A stretch of 64,000 nt of DNA, from positions 99,874-163,873 of the forward strand of contig NZ_LZRD01000022.1 in the NCBI RefSeq assembly GCF_001687325.1. Reading direction: 5' to 3'. The position numbers and the translations under genes were made by a program. Shown in pieces: positions 16,449 to 23,631 of this stretch. The stretch's first letter is position 1, and the number at the start of each line of letters is the position of its first letter. The notes beneath the pieces are model-generated. The model saw only the letters and a list, made by a program, of their open reading frames with translations, was not told the DNA's origin and ran no database searches. The stretch is from Streptomyces sp. PTY087I2 (GTDB lineage Bacteria > Actinomycetota > Actinomycetes > Streptomycetales > Streptomycetaceae).

Positions 16449-17327
16449 ATGGCTGATGTGACTGGAACGACTGGAACGCTCGTGCTCGCAGGGACCCCCA
16501 TCGGCGATGTGGCGGACGCCCCGCCCCGCCTCGCCGCCGAACTGGAGCGGGCCGATGTCGTCGCCGCCGAGGACACCCGGCGGCTGCGTCGGCTCACTCA
16601 GGCGCTCGGCATCCACACCTCGGGGCGTGTCGTCTCCTACTTCGAGGGGAACGAGTCCGCCCGGACGCCCGAGCTGGTCGAAGCGTTGAGCGGCGGTGCT
16701 CGGGTGCTTCTCGTTACGGATGCCGGGATGCCCTCCGTCTCCGACCCGGGGTATCGGCTCGTCGCCGCCGCTGTGGAGCGGGATATTCGCGTCACCGCCG
16801 TGCCGGGGCCGAGTGCGGTTCTGACCGCCCTTGCCCTCTCCGGGTTGCCCGTCGACCGGTTCTGCTTCGAGGGGTTTCTGCCGCGCAAGGCCGGTGAACG
16901 GCTCTCCCGGCTCCGCGAGAACGCCGACGAGCGCCGCACCATGGTCTTCTTCGAAGCCCCCCACCGGCTCGACGACACCCTCGCCGCCATGGCCGAGGTC
17001 TTCGGCGCCGACCGCCGCGCCGCCGTCTGCCGCGAGCTGACCAAGACGTACGAGGAGGTCAAGCGCGGGCCCCTCGGCGAGCTGGCCGTGTGGGCCGCCG
17101 ACGGGGTGCGCGGCGAGATCACCGTCGTGGTGGAGGGGGCGGCCGACTCCGGGCCCGAGGAGCTGGACGCCGAGGAGCTGGTACGGCGCGTGCGGGTGCG
17201 CGAGGAGGCGGGGGAGCGGCGCAAGGAGGCCATCGCCGCCGTCGCCGCCGCGGCCGGGCTGCCCAAGCGGGAGGTGTTCGACGCGGTGGTGGCCGCCAAG
17301 AACGCGGAGAAGGCCCCGAAGCCTTAA
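16449..17327 (+). CDS. rsmI: 16S rRNA (cytidine1402-2'-O)-methyltransferase RsmI
   Basis: 292 residues. LVLAGTPIGD opens the tetrapyrrole methylase fold, VVAAEDTRR and VTDAGMPSVSDPGYRLV are SAM-site signatures, and VPGPSAVLTALALSGLP is the family motif. It methylates the ribose of C1402 in the 16S decoding centre. ATG at 16449 or GTG at 16458 could start it; neither has a strong ribosome site. It converges with the serine hydrolase gene, 28 bp between stops. Confidence 0.95.
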   Translation: MADVTGTTGTLVLAGTPIGDVADAPPRLAAELERADVVAAEDTRRLRRLTQALGIHTSGRVVSYFEGNESARTPELVEALSGGARVLLVTDAGMPSVSDPGYRLVAAAVERDIRVTAVPGPSAVLTALALSGLPVDRFCFEGFLPRKAGERLSRLRENADERRTMVFFEAPHRLDDTLAAMAEVFGADRRAAVCRELTKTYEEVKRGPLGELAVWAADGVRGEITVVVEGAADSGPEELDAEELVRRVRVREEAGERRKEAIAAVAAAAGLPKREVFDAVVAAKNAEKAPKP

Positions 17328-17355
17328 GCCTTGGTGCGTACGCGTACGGCGGTGT

Positions 17356-18489
17356 CTACGGCGTTTCCGTCAGTACGCCGTACGCCGTCGCCACGAACGT
17401 GTCCGCCCGGTGCACCCGCCGCGTCGCCGTCGCCGCCACCGCGAGCCCCGTCCCCGGGCGGAAGCCCAGGAACGCCTGCTGGCCGAGGGTCGCCCCGGCG
17501 TGGAAGAGGACCGGGCCGTACGGGGACGGGTGGTGGAACCACGTGAGCGTGTGGGTGTGCGCGTGCCGCCAGCCGCGTCGCAGCACCGGACGCCGGACCT
17601 CCGCCAGCGGCCCGGCCAGCGCGGGGTCCGTCGGCGCCGCGCCCCGGGGTCCGGGCCCGTCCGGTCGTGAGTCCGTCACAGCCGGCCCGCCCGGCCGCGA
17701 GGCCACCGCCTCCCGCCCGCCCACATGCGCCTCCAGGAACGTCAACAGGTCCAGCGGAGTCGCCCGGACCGCACCCGCCGCCGCGAAGCCCCCGGTGTCC
17801 AGCGCGGGCACCGGCGTGCCGTCGCGGCGGTGGCCCACCGCGTCCGTGCCGTCGGGGCCCGGGCGCACCCGGGTCGCGTCCAGGCCCAGCGGGGCCAGCA
17901 CCTGCTGGTGGAGCAGGACCTCCCACGGGGTCCCGGTGGCCGCCGCCAGGGTGTGGCCCAGGACCGAGACGGCGAAGTTCGAGTAGTGCCAGCGGGTACC
18001 GGGCCGGTGGCGCGGGCGGGCCCGCAGGAAGGCCCGGACCACCCGGTCGGCCGGGTAGCCGCCGTACGGGTCGGTCGACCAGCGGGGCACCGCCTGCGGG
18101 TAGAAGTCGGCGGGCAGGCCCGGCAGCCCCGAGGTGTGGGTGACCAGATGGCGCAGGGTGATCCGGCGTACCGCCGGGTGCACCGGGAAGCCCGGGGCCA
18201 GCAGGTCCGCCGCCCGGTCCTCGTACCGCACCCGGCCCTGTGCCACCAGCCGGGCCAGCAGCAGCCCCGCGTACGGCTTCGACGCCGAGCCCAGCTCGTA
18301 CGCCATCAGCTCGCGGGGGACCGGGCCCGGCTCCGCGCTCCCGCCGGTGTGGACCGTGCGCACCCCGTCCCGGCTGACCGCGAGCACCAGGTCGGGCGCG
18401 TCGACGGCCCGCGCGGCCTCGGCCAGGAGGCGGGCGGTGGCGTCCCGGGAGCCGGGGGCGGTCACGCGGACCGCGGTCGCGTCCGTCAT
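17356..18489 (-). CDS. beta-lactamase-fold serine hydrolase
   Basis: 377 residues, no signal peptide. SxxK is SASK (68-71), the Tyr-x-Asn motif is YSN (169-171), and HAG (330-332) replaces KTG, the set seen in class C/esterase/D-aminopeptidase-like members. The start overlaps the upstream toroid gene (ATGA), so it is the last gene of the five-gene operon. In that setting it could be a cytoplasmic peptidase, esterase or amidase acting on the operon's product; a plain beta-lactamase is unlikely without an export signal. Confidence 0.8.
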   Translation of the reverse strand: MTDATAVRVTAPGSRDATARLLAEAARAVDAPDLVLAVSRDGVRTVHTGGSAEPGPVPRELMAYELGSASKPYAGLLLARLVAQGRVRYEDRAADLLAPGFPVHPAVRRITLRHLVTHTSGLPGLPADFYPQAVPRWSTDPYGGYPADRVVRAFLRARPRHRPGTRWHYSNFAVSVLGHTLAAATGTPWEVLLHQQVLAPLGLDATRVRPGPDGTDAVGHRRDGTPVPALDTGGFAAAGAVRATPLDLLTFLEAHVGGREAVASRPGGPAVTDSRPDGPGPRGAAPTDPALAGPLAEVRRPVLRRGWRHAHTHTLTWFHHPSPYGPVLFHAGATLGQQAFLGFRPGTGLAVAATATRRVHRADTFVATAYGVLTETP

Positions 18490-19415
18490 GCCGGGGCCGG
18501 GGCGGCGGAGAGGTCGGACAGGGCCCGGGACATCGCCAGCGCCGAGGCGAACGCGGCGACCAGCGTCGGGTGGTAGACCAGGTCGAACACCGCCTCCTCG
18601 TCCCCCTCCGGCATCCCGCCCACCACCGGCATCGCCCCGTCCGGCTCCTGCGCCTGCGCGAACCCGGCCCAGGCCGCCGGGTCCAGGGTCGGTTCCGGCA
18701 GACAGGCGTCGACCACCAGCAGCTCGCCCAGCAGGTCCCAGCGCTTCAGGTCCAGCCAGTCGTCCAGCCAGACCGGCAGCCAGAGCGCCAGGTACTCCGC
18801 GATGTCGGTGGGGAGCCCGGCCGGCTTCTCGCCCCAGTCGGTGAGGTGGAACACCGTGTGCGTGATGTCGTAGCCGATATGGCCCTCGACCGTCCACGGC
18901 TCGGGCCGACGCGCCAGCCAGGTGTGGGCCAGTGCCGCCGTCTCCGGAACGCTCGGCTCCGCCCCGAACCGCCGCTCGATGGCGCTGAGGCCGAGCCGCC
19001 GCACCGGCAGCACCTCCAGCGCCGCCCAGCTGGCCAGGCGGTGGTTGAGCCGGATCGCGGACTCCAGGTCCGGCTGCCGGTAGCCGAGCTCCCGGAACGG
19101 TACGTAGACCTCCAGCGGCACCGGCGAGAGCGGTTCGCGCCGCTGGCCCTCCAGCAGCCGTTCCCCGGAACCCAGCAGCTCGTGCCAGGCGTGGTCCAGC
19201 AGCTTGTGGGCGAGGGAGGACTGCTGGGATCCGGCCACCCCCTCGCGGAAGATGACCTTCCCGATCAGCGCCAGCTCGCCCAGCGGCTTGAACCGGTCCA
19301 GCATCCCCGCCTCCGGGGACGGGTCCGTCTCCAGCCGGAAGCCCTCGCGGTGTTCGTACAGCCAGCCCAGGGCCTTCGCCCCGACGTCGTGGATCTGCTG
19401 GATGCCGCTGCTCAT
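18486..19415 (-). CDS. helical, toroid-like protein of unknown function (paralog B)
   Basis: 309 residues, all helical, no membrane segment. Landmarks are RFKPLGELALIGKVIF, the signature YDITHTVFHLTDWG and a late DLVYHPTLVAAFASALA. The 397-residue protein encoded upstream shares all three (FKPLGELAQLG-type, HTVFHLTDWG, CYHSTLVTAFAAAL), so the two are paralogs. The repeated helix pattern and the paired His resemble an (alpha/alpha) toroid and suggest metal or ligand binding; I believe it belongs to an actinobacterial DUF (possibly DUF6895) but cannot verify this. Four-base overlaps on both sides. Confidence 0.65.
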   Translation of the reverse strand: MSSGIQQIHDVGAKALGWLYEHREGFRLETDPSPEAGMLDRFKPLGELALIGKVIFREGVAGSQQSSLAHKLLDHAWHELLGSGERLLEGQRREPLSPVPLEVYVPFRELGYRQPDLESAIRLNHRLASWAALEVLPVRRLGLSAIERRFGAEPSVPETAALAHTWLARRPEPWTVEGHIGYDITHTVFHLTDWGEKPAGLPTDIAEYLALWLPVWLDDWLDLKRWDLLGELLVVDACLPEPTLDPAAWAGFAQAQEPDGAMPVVGGMPEGDEEAVFDLVYHPTLVAAFASALAMSRALSDLSAAPAPA

Positions 19416-20605
19416 GCGGTGCGCCTTTCCCGGCCGGGCGCGGACCCGTCCGTCTGTCCCGGCGACCGCAGCGACCTCAGGGACAGGGCCGCCGCGAAGG
19501 CCGTCACGAGCGTGGAGTGGTAGCAGTCGATGAAGGGGTACGGGTCGGGCGCGGGGTCCTGGACCGGTACGCCGGTCTCCGGGACGCAGCCGGTCGGATG
19601 CTGTACGTCGGCCAGCACCGGCCAGACCGCGTCCAGCAGCTCCACGGGCGCCGGGCCCGGCAGCGACGCGCCCACCGCCAGCAGCTCGCCGGTCAGGTCC
19701 CACTGGCCGCTCTCCAGACAGCCGTCCGCCCACGCGGGCAGCCAGGTCCGCAGATAGCCGTCGATCTTCTCCGGCACCCGGTCGGGCATCCGGCCCCAGT
19801 CCGTGAGGTGGAAGACGGTGTGGGTCAGCGCGTAGCCGGACGGGCCCTCGAACATCCACGGCTCGGAGAGCCCGCCCAGCCAGGTCCGCGACAGCACCCC
19901 GCCCGCGTCCGTGTGGGTCAGCACGCCCACCCGCCGCTCGGAGTTGACCAGCCCCAGCTGGCGGTTGGCGTGCTGCTCGGTGTGGGCCCAGGCGCGGGTC
20001 GCGGTGAGCGGGCGGGCCAGCGCCTCGAAGCCCTCGTGGCGCAGCCCGTACCCGGCGAAGGCGGCGTAGATCTCGTACGGGTACGCGGCGAACGGCTCGG
20101 CGCGCAGCAGCTCCAGGAGCAGCGCGCCCTCGTGCACCTGTTCCCAGGCGTACGTGACGAGGTCCCCGGCCAGCTCGTGCTCCGGGGTGCCGGGGGCGGT
20201 CGTGCGGCGGATCGTCGAGCCGAGCTGGGCCAGCTCGCCCAGCGGCTTCAGCGTGGCGTTGACCTGGGTGTGGGGTTCCAGGACGTCGTCGGGGAGCGCG
20301 AAGCGGGCGCGGTGCGCGTCGGTCCAGGCGAGGGCGGAGGCCAGGACGCCGGGGAGGACGGCGAGCGCGGCCCCGGAGGCCTCGGAAGCGTCGGAGGCCC
20401 TGGCGGCCCCGGCGGCCCTGGAAGCTTCGGCGGCCTCGGGGGCCCCGGCGGTCCTGGAAGCTTCGGAGGCCCCGGAGGCCCCGGAGGCCCCGGAGGCCCC
20501 GGAGGCCCCGGAGGCCCCGGCGGCCTCGGACGTGGAGGCGCGTTCCTGGGCCGCGCGGCCCGCACCCGGTCTCTCCCGCGGGTCCTCGGTCGCGGTCGTC
20601 GTCAC
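19412..20605 (-). CDS. helical, toroid-like protein of unknown function (paralog A) with low-complexity N-terminus
   Basis: 397 residues from a GTG overlapping the upstream stop (GTGA). The first ~90 residues are Ala/Ser/Gly/Glu low complexity, including SGASGASGAS repeats from a 9-bp DNA repeat. The remainder aligns by eye with the 309-residue paralog: LKPLGELAQLGSTIR, ALTHTVFHLTDWG, WDLTGELLAVGASLP, CYHSTLVTAFAAAL. The THTVFHLTDWG motif, shared with its neighbour, is the best candidate active or metal site. Two paralogs in one operon suggest a heterodimer or two successive steps. Confidence 0.65.
   Translation of the reverse strand: MTTTATEDPRERPGAGRAAQERASTSEAAGASGASGASGASGASGASEASRTAGAPEAAEASRAAGAARASDASEASGAALAVLPGVLASALAWTDAHRARFALPDDVLEPHTQVNATLKPLGELAQLGSTIRRTTAPGTPEHELAGDLVTYAWEQVHEGALLLELLRAEPFAAYPYEIYAAFAGYGLRHEGFEALARPLTATRAWAHTEQHANRQLGLVNSERRVGVLTHTDAGGVLSRTWLGGLSEPWMFEGPSGYALTHTVFHLTDWGRMPDRVPEKIDGYLRTWLPAWADGCLESGQWDLTGELLAVGASLPGPAPVELLDAVWPVLADVQHPTGCVPETGVPVQDPAPDPYPFIDCYHSTLVTAFAAALSLRSLRSPGQTDGSAPGRERRTA
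20464..20520. repeat. 9-bp tandem repeat encoding Ser-Gly-Ala
   Basis: About six copies of ggaggcccc run through the 5' part of the 397-residue toroid-like protein gene. Being a multiple of three, copy number changes keep the frame and only lengthen or shorten the low-complexity N-terminus. Confidence 0.85.
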
Positions 20606-21309
20606 CGGGCCCTCGCCTCGGCCATCAGCCGGGCGGCCCGTACGTGGAGCGTCACCCGGGGGTCGTGCCCGCCCATCTGCTCGACGAAGTCCAGGCCGCG
20701 TTCCAGGCCCAGGGTGGCCGGTTCGCCGCCGATCGCCGCGAGCCAGCGGCCCGCGCCCGCCGCCTGGAGCCAGTCGCGCCGCCGCACCGCGCGGACGAAG
20801 CCGCGCGACAGGTCGACGGCCCGGTTCGCCGCGGCCCGCCGCACCGCCGAGGGGGCGGCCGGGACGGCGAGCGGCGCGAGGACCGAGAGCTGGTGGGTGA
20901 ACGCCTGCCAGGGGGCCTCCTCCAGCCAGGCGGCGTCCGGCTCCGCGTATGTGCCGGGGGCGGCGGCACCCGGTGCGGGCGGCGCCATCCGCTGGAGCGT
21001 GGAGATCATGTGCCAGTGGCTCCAGGCCGTGGCGGCCGGAGCGTCGGGCTTGGGCGGGAATTCCCGCACCGCCCGGTCGAGTACGGCGACGTCCCCCGGA
21101 TGCGGATGACGTCCGTAAAGAACACTCGGCAGCAACAGGTCGGCCCCGATGACCCGTACCGCCGCGATTCCGGTCCGATTCTCCTCGTCGATTCCCGCCG
21201 CGCCGCACACCGTGGCGAGGTGGTCCCCGCTCCGAAGAGCGAGGACCACCTCTGTTGCCAGGTCATGCACGGCACCCGCCAGGGGCGACGAAGCATGTGT
21301 CTGGTCCAT
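20602..21309 (-). CDS. helical protein of unknown function, second gene of the peptide operon
   Basis: 235 residues. It begins 10 bp after the peptide gene stop and its own stop overlaps the next start. Predicted helical, no membrane segment; landmarks are TGIAAVRVIGADLLLPSVLYG, ATAWSHWHMISTLQRM and DFVEQMGGHDPRVTLHVRA. I do not recognise the family. Its tight coupling with the small peptide gene upstream and the toroid-like paralogs downstream is the only clue to its role. Confidence 0.6.
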   Translation of the reverse strand: MDQTHASSPLAGAVHDLATEVVLALRSGDHLATVCGAAGIDEENRTGIAAVRVIGADLLLPSVLYGRHPHPGDVAVLDRAVREFPPKPDAPAATAWSHWHMISTLQRMAPPAPGAAAPGTYAEPDAAWLEEAPWQAFTHQLSVLAPLAVPAAPSAVRRAAANRAVDLSRGFVRAVRRRDWLQAAGAGRWLAAIGGEPATLGLERGLDFVEQMGGHDPRVTLHVRAARLMAEARAR

Positions 21310-21319
21310 GTGCCGGCGA

Positions 21320-21496
21320 CTAGCCCTTCTTCGGGCGCGGGGTCGGAGGCGAGAGCAGCAGGGCTCCGCCGCCTGCGAGGAGCGCCAGGTAGGCGCACTC
21401 GCGGGAGTCGCGGTACAGACCTTCGACCTCACCGGGGTTGAGAGCGGCGTCGAGGTCGAGCTCGATGTCGGTGGCAGTGGTGTCCGTGGTGAACAT
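21320..21496 (-). CDS. 58-residue peptide heading the operon (candidate precursor or small membrane peptide)
   Basis: The ATG at 21496 follows GGGGAA at normal spacing. The first ~33 residues are acidic and leader-like (TDIELDLDAALNPGEVEG), there is a single Cys (34), then a short hydrophobic run (AYLALLAGGGALLLS, 35-49) and a Pro/Lys end (PPTPRPKKG). This split into an acidic leader and a hydrophobic or basic tail is what one expects of a ribosomally made peptide precursor, but a single-span membrane peptide would look similar. It is the first gene of the run down to 17356. Confidence 0.5.
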   Translation of the reverse strand: MFTTDTTATDIELDLDAALNPGEVEGLYRDSRECAYLALLAGGGALLLSPPTPRPKKG

Positions 21497-21960
21497 GGGT
21501 TGTTCCCCGTCCTGTGGGAAATGGGGTGGACGTAATGAGTGAAAAGGACGAATGGGGGCGTCGCAAATCGGGGGCGGCATCCGGGGAAAATCATGCATTC
21601 AATTGAATGGTGAATTCATGGGGTGCGGATGGGGTGTGGGAGGGGCGAAATCCCTGGTAATTCAAGGAAGGGGGCGGCGGCGGGCGGGGGTGGTGCGCGG
21701 GCGCGTTCACGACCGGCGCGCGGCGCGCTCGGGGGCGCTCGGTGGCCCGGCGGTCACGCGCTGTCCTGCCTCGCTCCTCTCCCGCGCCATGCGTCGGCAA
21801 AGGGCGGCCAAAGGAGGCCAAGAACGCATCAACAATGCCTTTGAGCTGGTGCGTCCATCCGGGTGCAGGTGTCCACTGGAAGGGACGGGCCACCTGTTCG
21901 AACCCCTCGGGCGGGCCGGCCGTCCCCGGAGTGTGTGACCGGCGGACAAGAGGAGCAGGC
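21497..21960. other. 464-bp divergent intergenic region
   Basis: This region separates the peptide operon (leftward) from the zinc-ribbon gene (rightward). The part from 21530 to 21670 is clearly richer in A+T than its surroundings and contains the perfect palindrome at 21596-21609. A G/C-rich stretch follows to about 21830. A ribosome binding site (GAGGAG) for the zinc-ribbon gene lies at the right end. I see no RNA gene or further open frame that I can support. Confidence 0.6.
21596..21609. promoter_or_regulatory. perfect 14-bp palindrome, candidate operator
   Basis: CATTCAATTGAATG reads the same on both strands and lies 100 bp upstream of the peptide gene start, in the most A+T-rich part of the gap. 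A partial extension (gaattcat at 21613-21619) mirrors the left flank. In such GC-rich DNA this is unlikely by chance, so a regulator site for the peptide operon is a reasonable reading. The regulator is not encoded next to it. Confidence 0.55.
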
Positions 21961-22332
21961 ATGAGCGAGATCGCAGCGACCACTGTCCATGAGGCGTACG
22001 CCTTCGCCTGCATGAAGTGCGGGTACGGCTGGGAGCAGTCTTACGAGATAGAGCACCACGTCGACGTCCACGGCCATGCGTTCGTCGTCTACACGGCGGA
22101 CGGTGAGCGGGTGCCGTCGCCGCTCTCCACGCCCACCTGTGCCAACTGCGGCGGACATGTGGTGCGCATCATGCGTGCGGGGCGGGTCGCGGGCGTTCAG
22201 GAGCTGCTGCGGAAGCAGCAGATGCCGCAGACCGCGGAGACCGGCGCGAAGGACCGTACGGTGTCGACGGCCGCCACCCCGGACCGGCACTGGCGGCTGT
22301 CCGACCTGCTGCACCCGTTCCAGCGCAGGTGA
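21961..22332 (+). CDS. small zinc-ribbon protein
   Basis: 123 residues with GAGGAG about 7 nt before the ATG. Two Cys pairs, CMKCGYGW (17-20) and CANCGG, form a treble-clef or zinc-ribbon site, with EIEHHVDVHGHAFVVY between them. The C-terminal third is basic and polar. Function unknown; the fold suggests nucleic-acid or protein binding. It sits between the peptide operon and tatD. Confidence 0.75.
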   Translation: MSEIAATTVHEAYAFACMKCGYGWEQSYEIEHHVDVHGHAFVVYTADGERVPSPLSTPTCANCGGHVVRIMRAGRVAGVQELLRKQQMPQTAETGAKDRTVSTAATPDRHWRLSDLLHPFQRR

Positions 22333-22411
22333 CGTCTTCGGGCCTCGTGCCTGCGTCGTAGGGCCTCATGCCGACGTCGTACGGGGGCGGGGTCCTCGTA
22401 CGATCGTCGGC

Positions 22412-23278
22412 ATGAGCCGTACCGAAGCCCCGCCGCTGCCCGAGCCCCTGCGGGTTCCGGTCGCCGATTCCCACACCCACCTGGACATGCAGGACGCCAC
22501 CGTCGAGGAGGCCCTCGCCCGGGCCGCCGCGGTGAACGTGACCACCGTCGTCCAGGTGGGCTGCGACGTGGCCGGCTCCCGCTGGGCCGCCGAGACCGCG
22601 GCCGCCCACCCCGCCGTCCACGCCTCGGTCGCCCTGCACCCCAACGAGGCCCCGCGCATCGTCCACGGTGATCCGGACGGCACGGCGCGGCAGGGGGCGC
22701 GGGAGCCCGGCGGCAGGGCGGCGCTGGACGAGGCGCTGGCCGAGATCGACGCGCTGGCCGCCCTGGACCACGTACGCGGGGTCGGCGAGACGGGCCTCGA
22801 CTTCTTCCGTACGGGCCCCGAGGGCATCGCGGCCCAGGAGGAGTCCTTCCGGGCCCACATCGAGATCGCCAAGCGGCACGGCAAGGCCCTGGTCATCCAC
22901 GACCGCGACGCGCACGCGGACGTGCTGCGGGTGCTGGCGGACGCGGGGGCGCCCGAGCGGACGGTGTTCCACTGCTACTCCGGCGACGCCGAGATGGCCC
23001 GGATCTGCGCGCGGGCCGGGTACTTCATGTCGTTCGCGGGCAACGTGACCTTCAAGAACGCCCAGCCGCTGCGGGACGCCCTCGCCGTCGCCCCGGCCGA
23101 GCTGGTCCTCGTCGAGACGGACGCCCCGTTCCTCACCCCGGCCCCGTACCGCGGGCGGCCCAACGCGCCCTACCTCATCCCCGTCACGCTCCGCGCGATG
23201 GCCGAGGTGAAGGGGCTGGAGGAGGACGCGCTCGCCGCCGCGGTCTACGACAACACGGCACGGGCGTTCGACTTCTGA
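22412..23278 (+). CDS. tatD: TatD-family metal-dependent hydrolase/DNase
   Basis: 288 residues. DSHTHLD (metal-binding His pair), GVGETGLDFF (bridging Glu), VIHDRDAH, VFHCYSGD and ETDAPFLTP are the ordered TatD signatures of the amidohydrolase-type TIM barrel. Family members are 3'-5' DNA exonucleases or related hydrolases. It lies immediately upstream of rpfB-ksgA-ispE, its usual actinobacterial neighbours. Confidence 0.92.
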   Translation: MSRTEAPPLPEPLRVPVADSHTHLDMQDATVEEALARAAAVNVTTVVQVGCDVAGSRWAAETAAAHPAVHASVALHPNEAPRIVHGDPDGTARQGAREPGGRAALDEALAEIDALAALDHVRGVGETGLDFFRTGPEGIAAQEESFRAHIEIAKRHGKALVIHDRDAHADVLRVLADAGAPERTVFHCYSGDAEMARICARAGYFMSFAGNVTFKNAQPLRDALAVAPAELVLVETDAPFLTPAPYRGRPNAPYLIPVTLRAMAEVKGLEEDALAAAVYDNTARAFDF

Positions 23279-23421
23279 GCCCGGTTCCGAACCCGGCCCT
23301 GAGCCCGGGTCCGAACCCTGATGCGCACGTTGCGTAGCTGTGTCGCTTTGGAGAGTGACCGGAGCTCCGCTATCGTCCCCGCGCACGACGGGGTGTCGGC
23401 GGGCGGATCTTCGGGAGCGGC

Positions 23422-23631
23422 GTGAACGGCGTGAACACTTCGCAGGACAGGCGCGTCGGCGCGTTCCACGAGCAGCTGACGCTGGGTGGCGACGGGGTCG
23501 GGGGCGGGGCGTGGCCGGCGGGACCCGTTGGGTACGTCCCACAGGCCGCCCCGTACGTTCCGCCCCGTACGTTCCGCCGGTCGCCCCGGTCGCCCCGGTC
23601 GCCCCGGTCGCCCCCGCCCACGCCCCGACCA
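23422..23631 (+). pseudogene. rpfB: displaced 5' segment of rpfB (original N-terminus, out of frame)
   Basis: A GTG at 23422 with GGGAG upstream opens a frame whose product (NTSQDRRVGAFHEQL, then AAPYVPP) looks like a genuine cytoplasmic N-terminus for RpfB. At the 14-bp tandem duplication (23548-23575) this frame turns into Arg/Ser/Pro nonsense. Removing one copy of the duplication joins it exactly to the frame of the rpfB body (AAPYVPPVAPVAP). The segment is therefore the authentic 5' end disconnected by a +14 slippage. Confidence 0.75.
23548..23575. repeat. exact 14-bp tandem duplication in rpfB
   Basis: gccccgtacgttcc occurs twice, head to tail (23548-23561 and 23562-23575). Fourteen is not a multiple of three, so the second copy shifts the frame between the rpfB start region and the rpfB body. 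A 9-bp repeat (ccggtcgcc, four copies) follows at once, which marks a slippage-prone stretch. Confidence 0.9.

Noticed and set aside
17356..18489. Calling the last gene of the peptide operon a beta-lactamase resistance gene
   Set aside because: It lacks a signal peptide and has HAG in place of KTG; an esterase/peptidase-type penicillin-binding fold fits better.
23279..23421. A c-di-AMP (ydaO-type) riboswitch upstream of rpfB
   Set aside because: Such riboswitches are known before other Streptomyces rpf genes, but the leader here is only ~140 bp with no recognisable conserved core; only a short repeated tgagcccgg..ccgaaccc stretch is seen.
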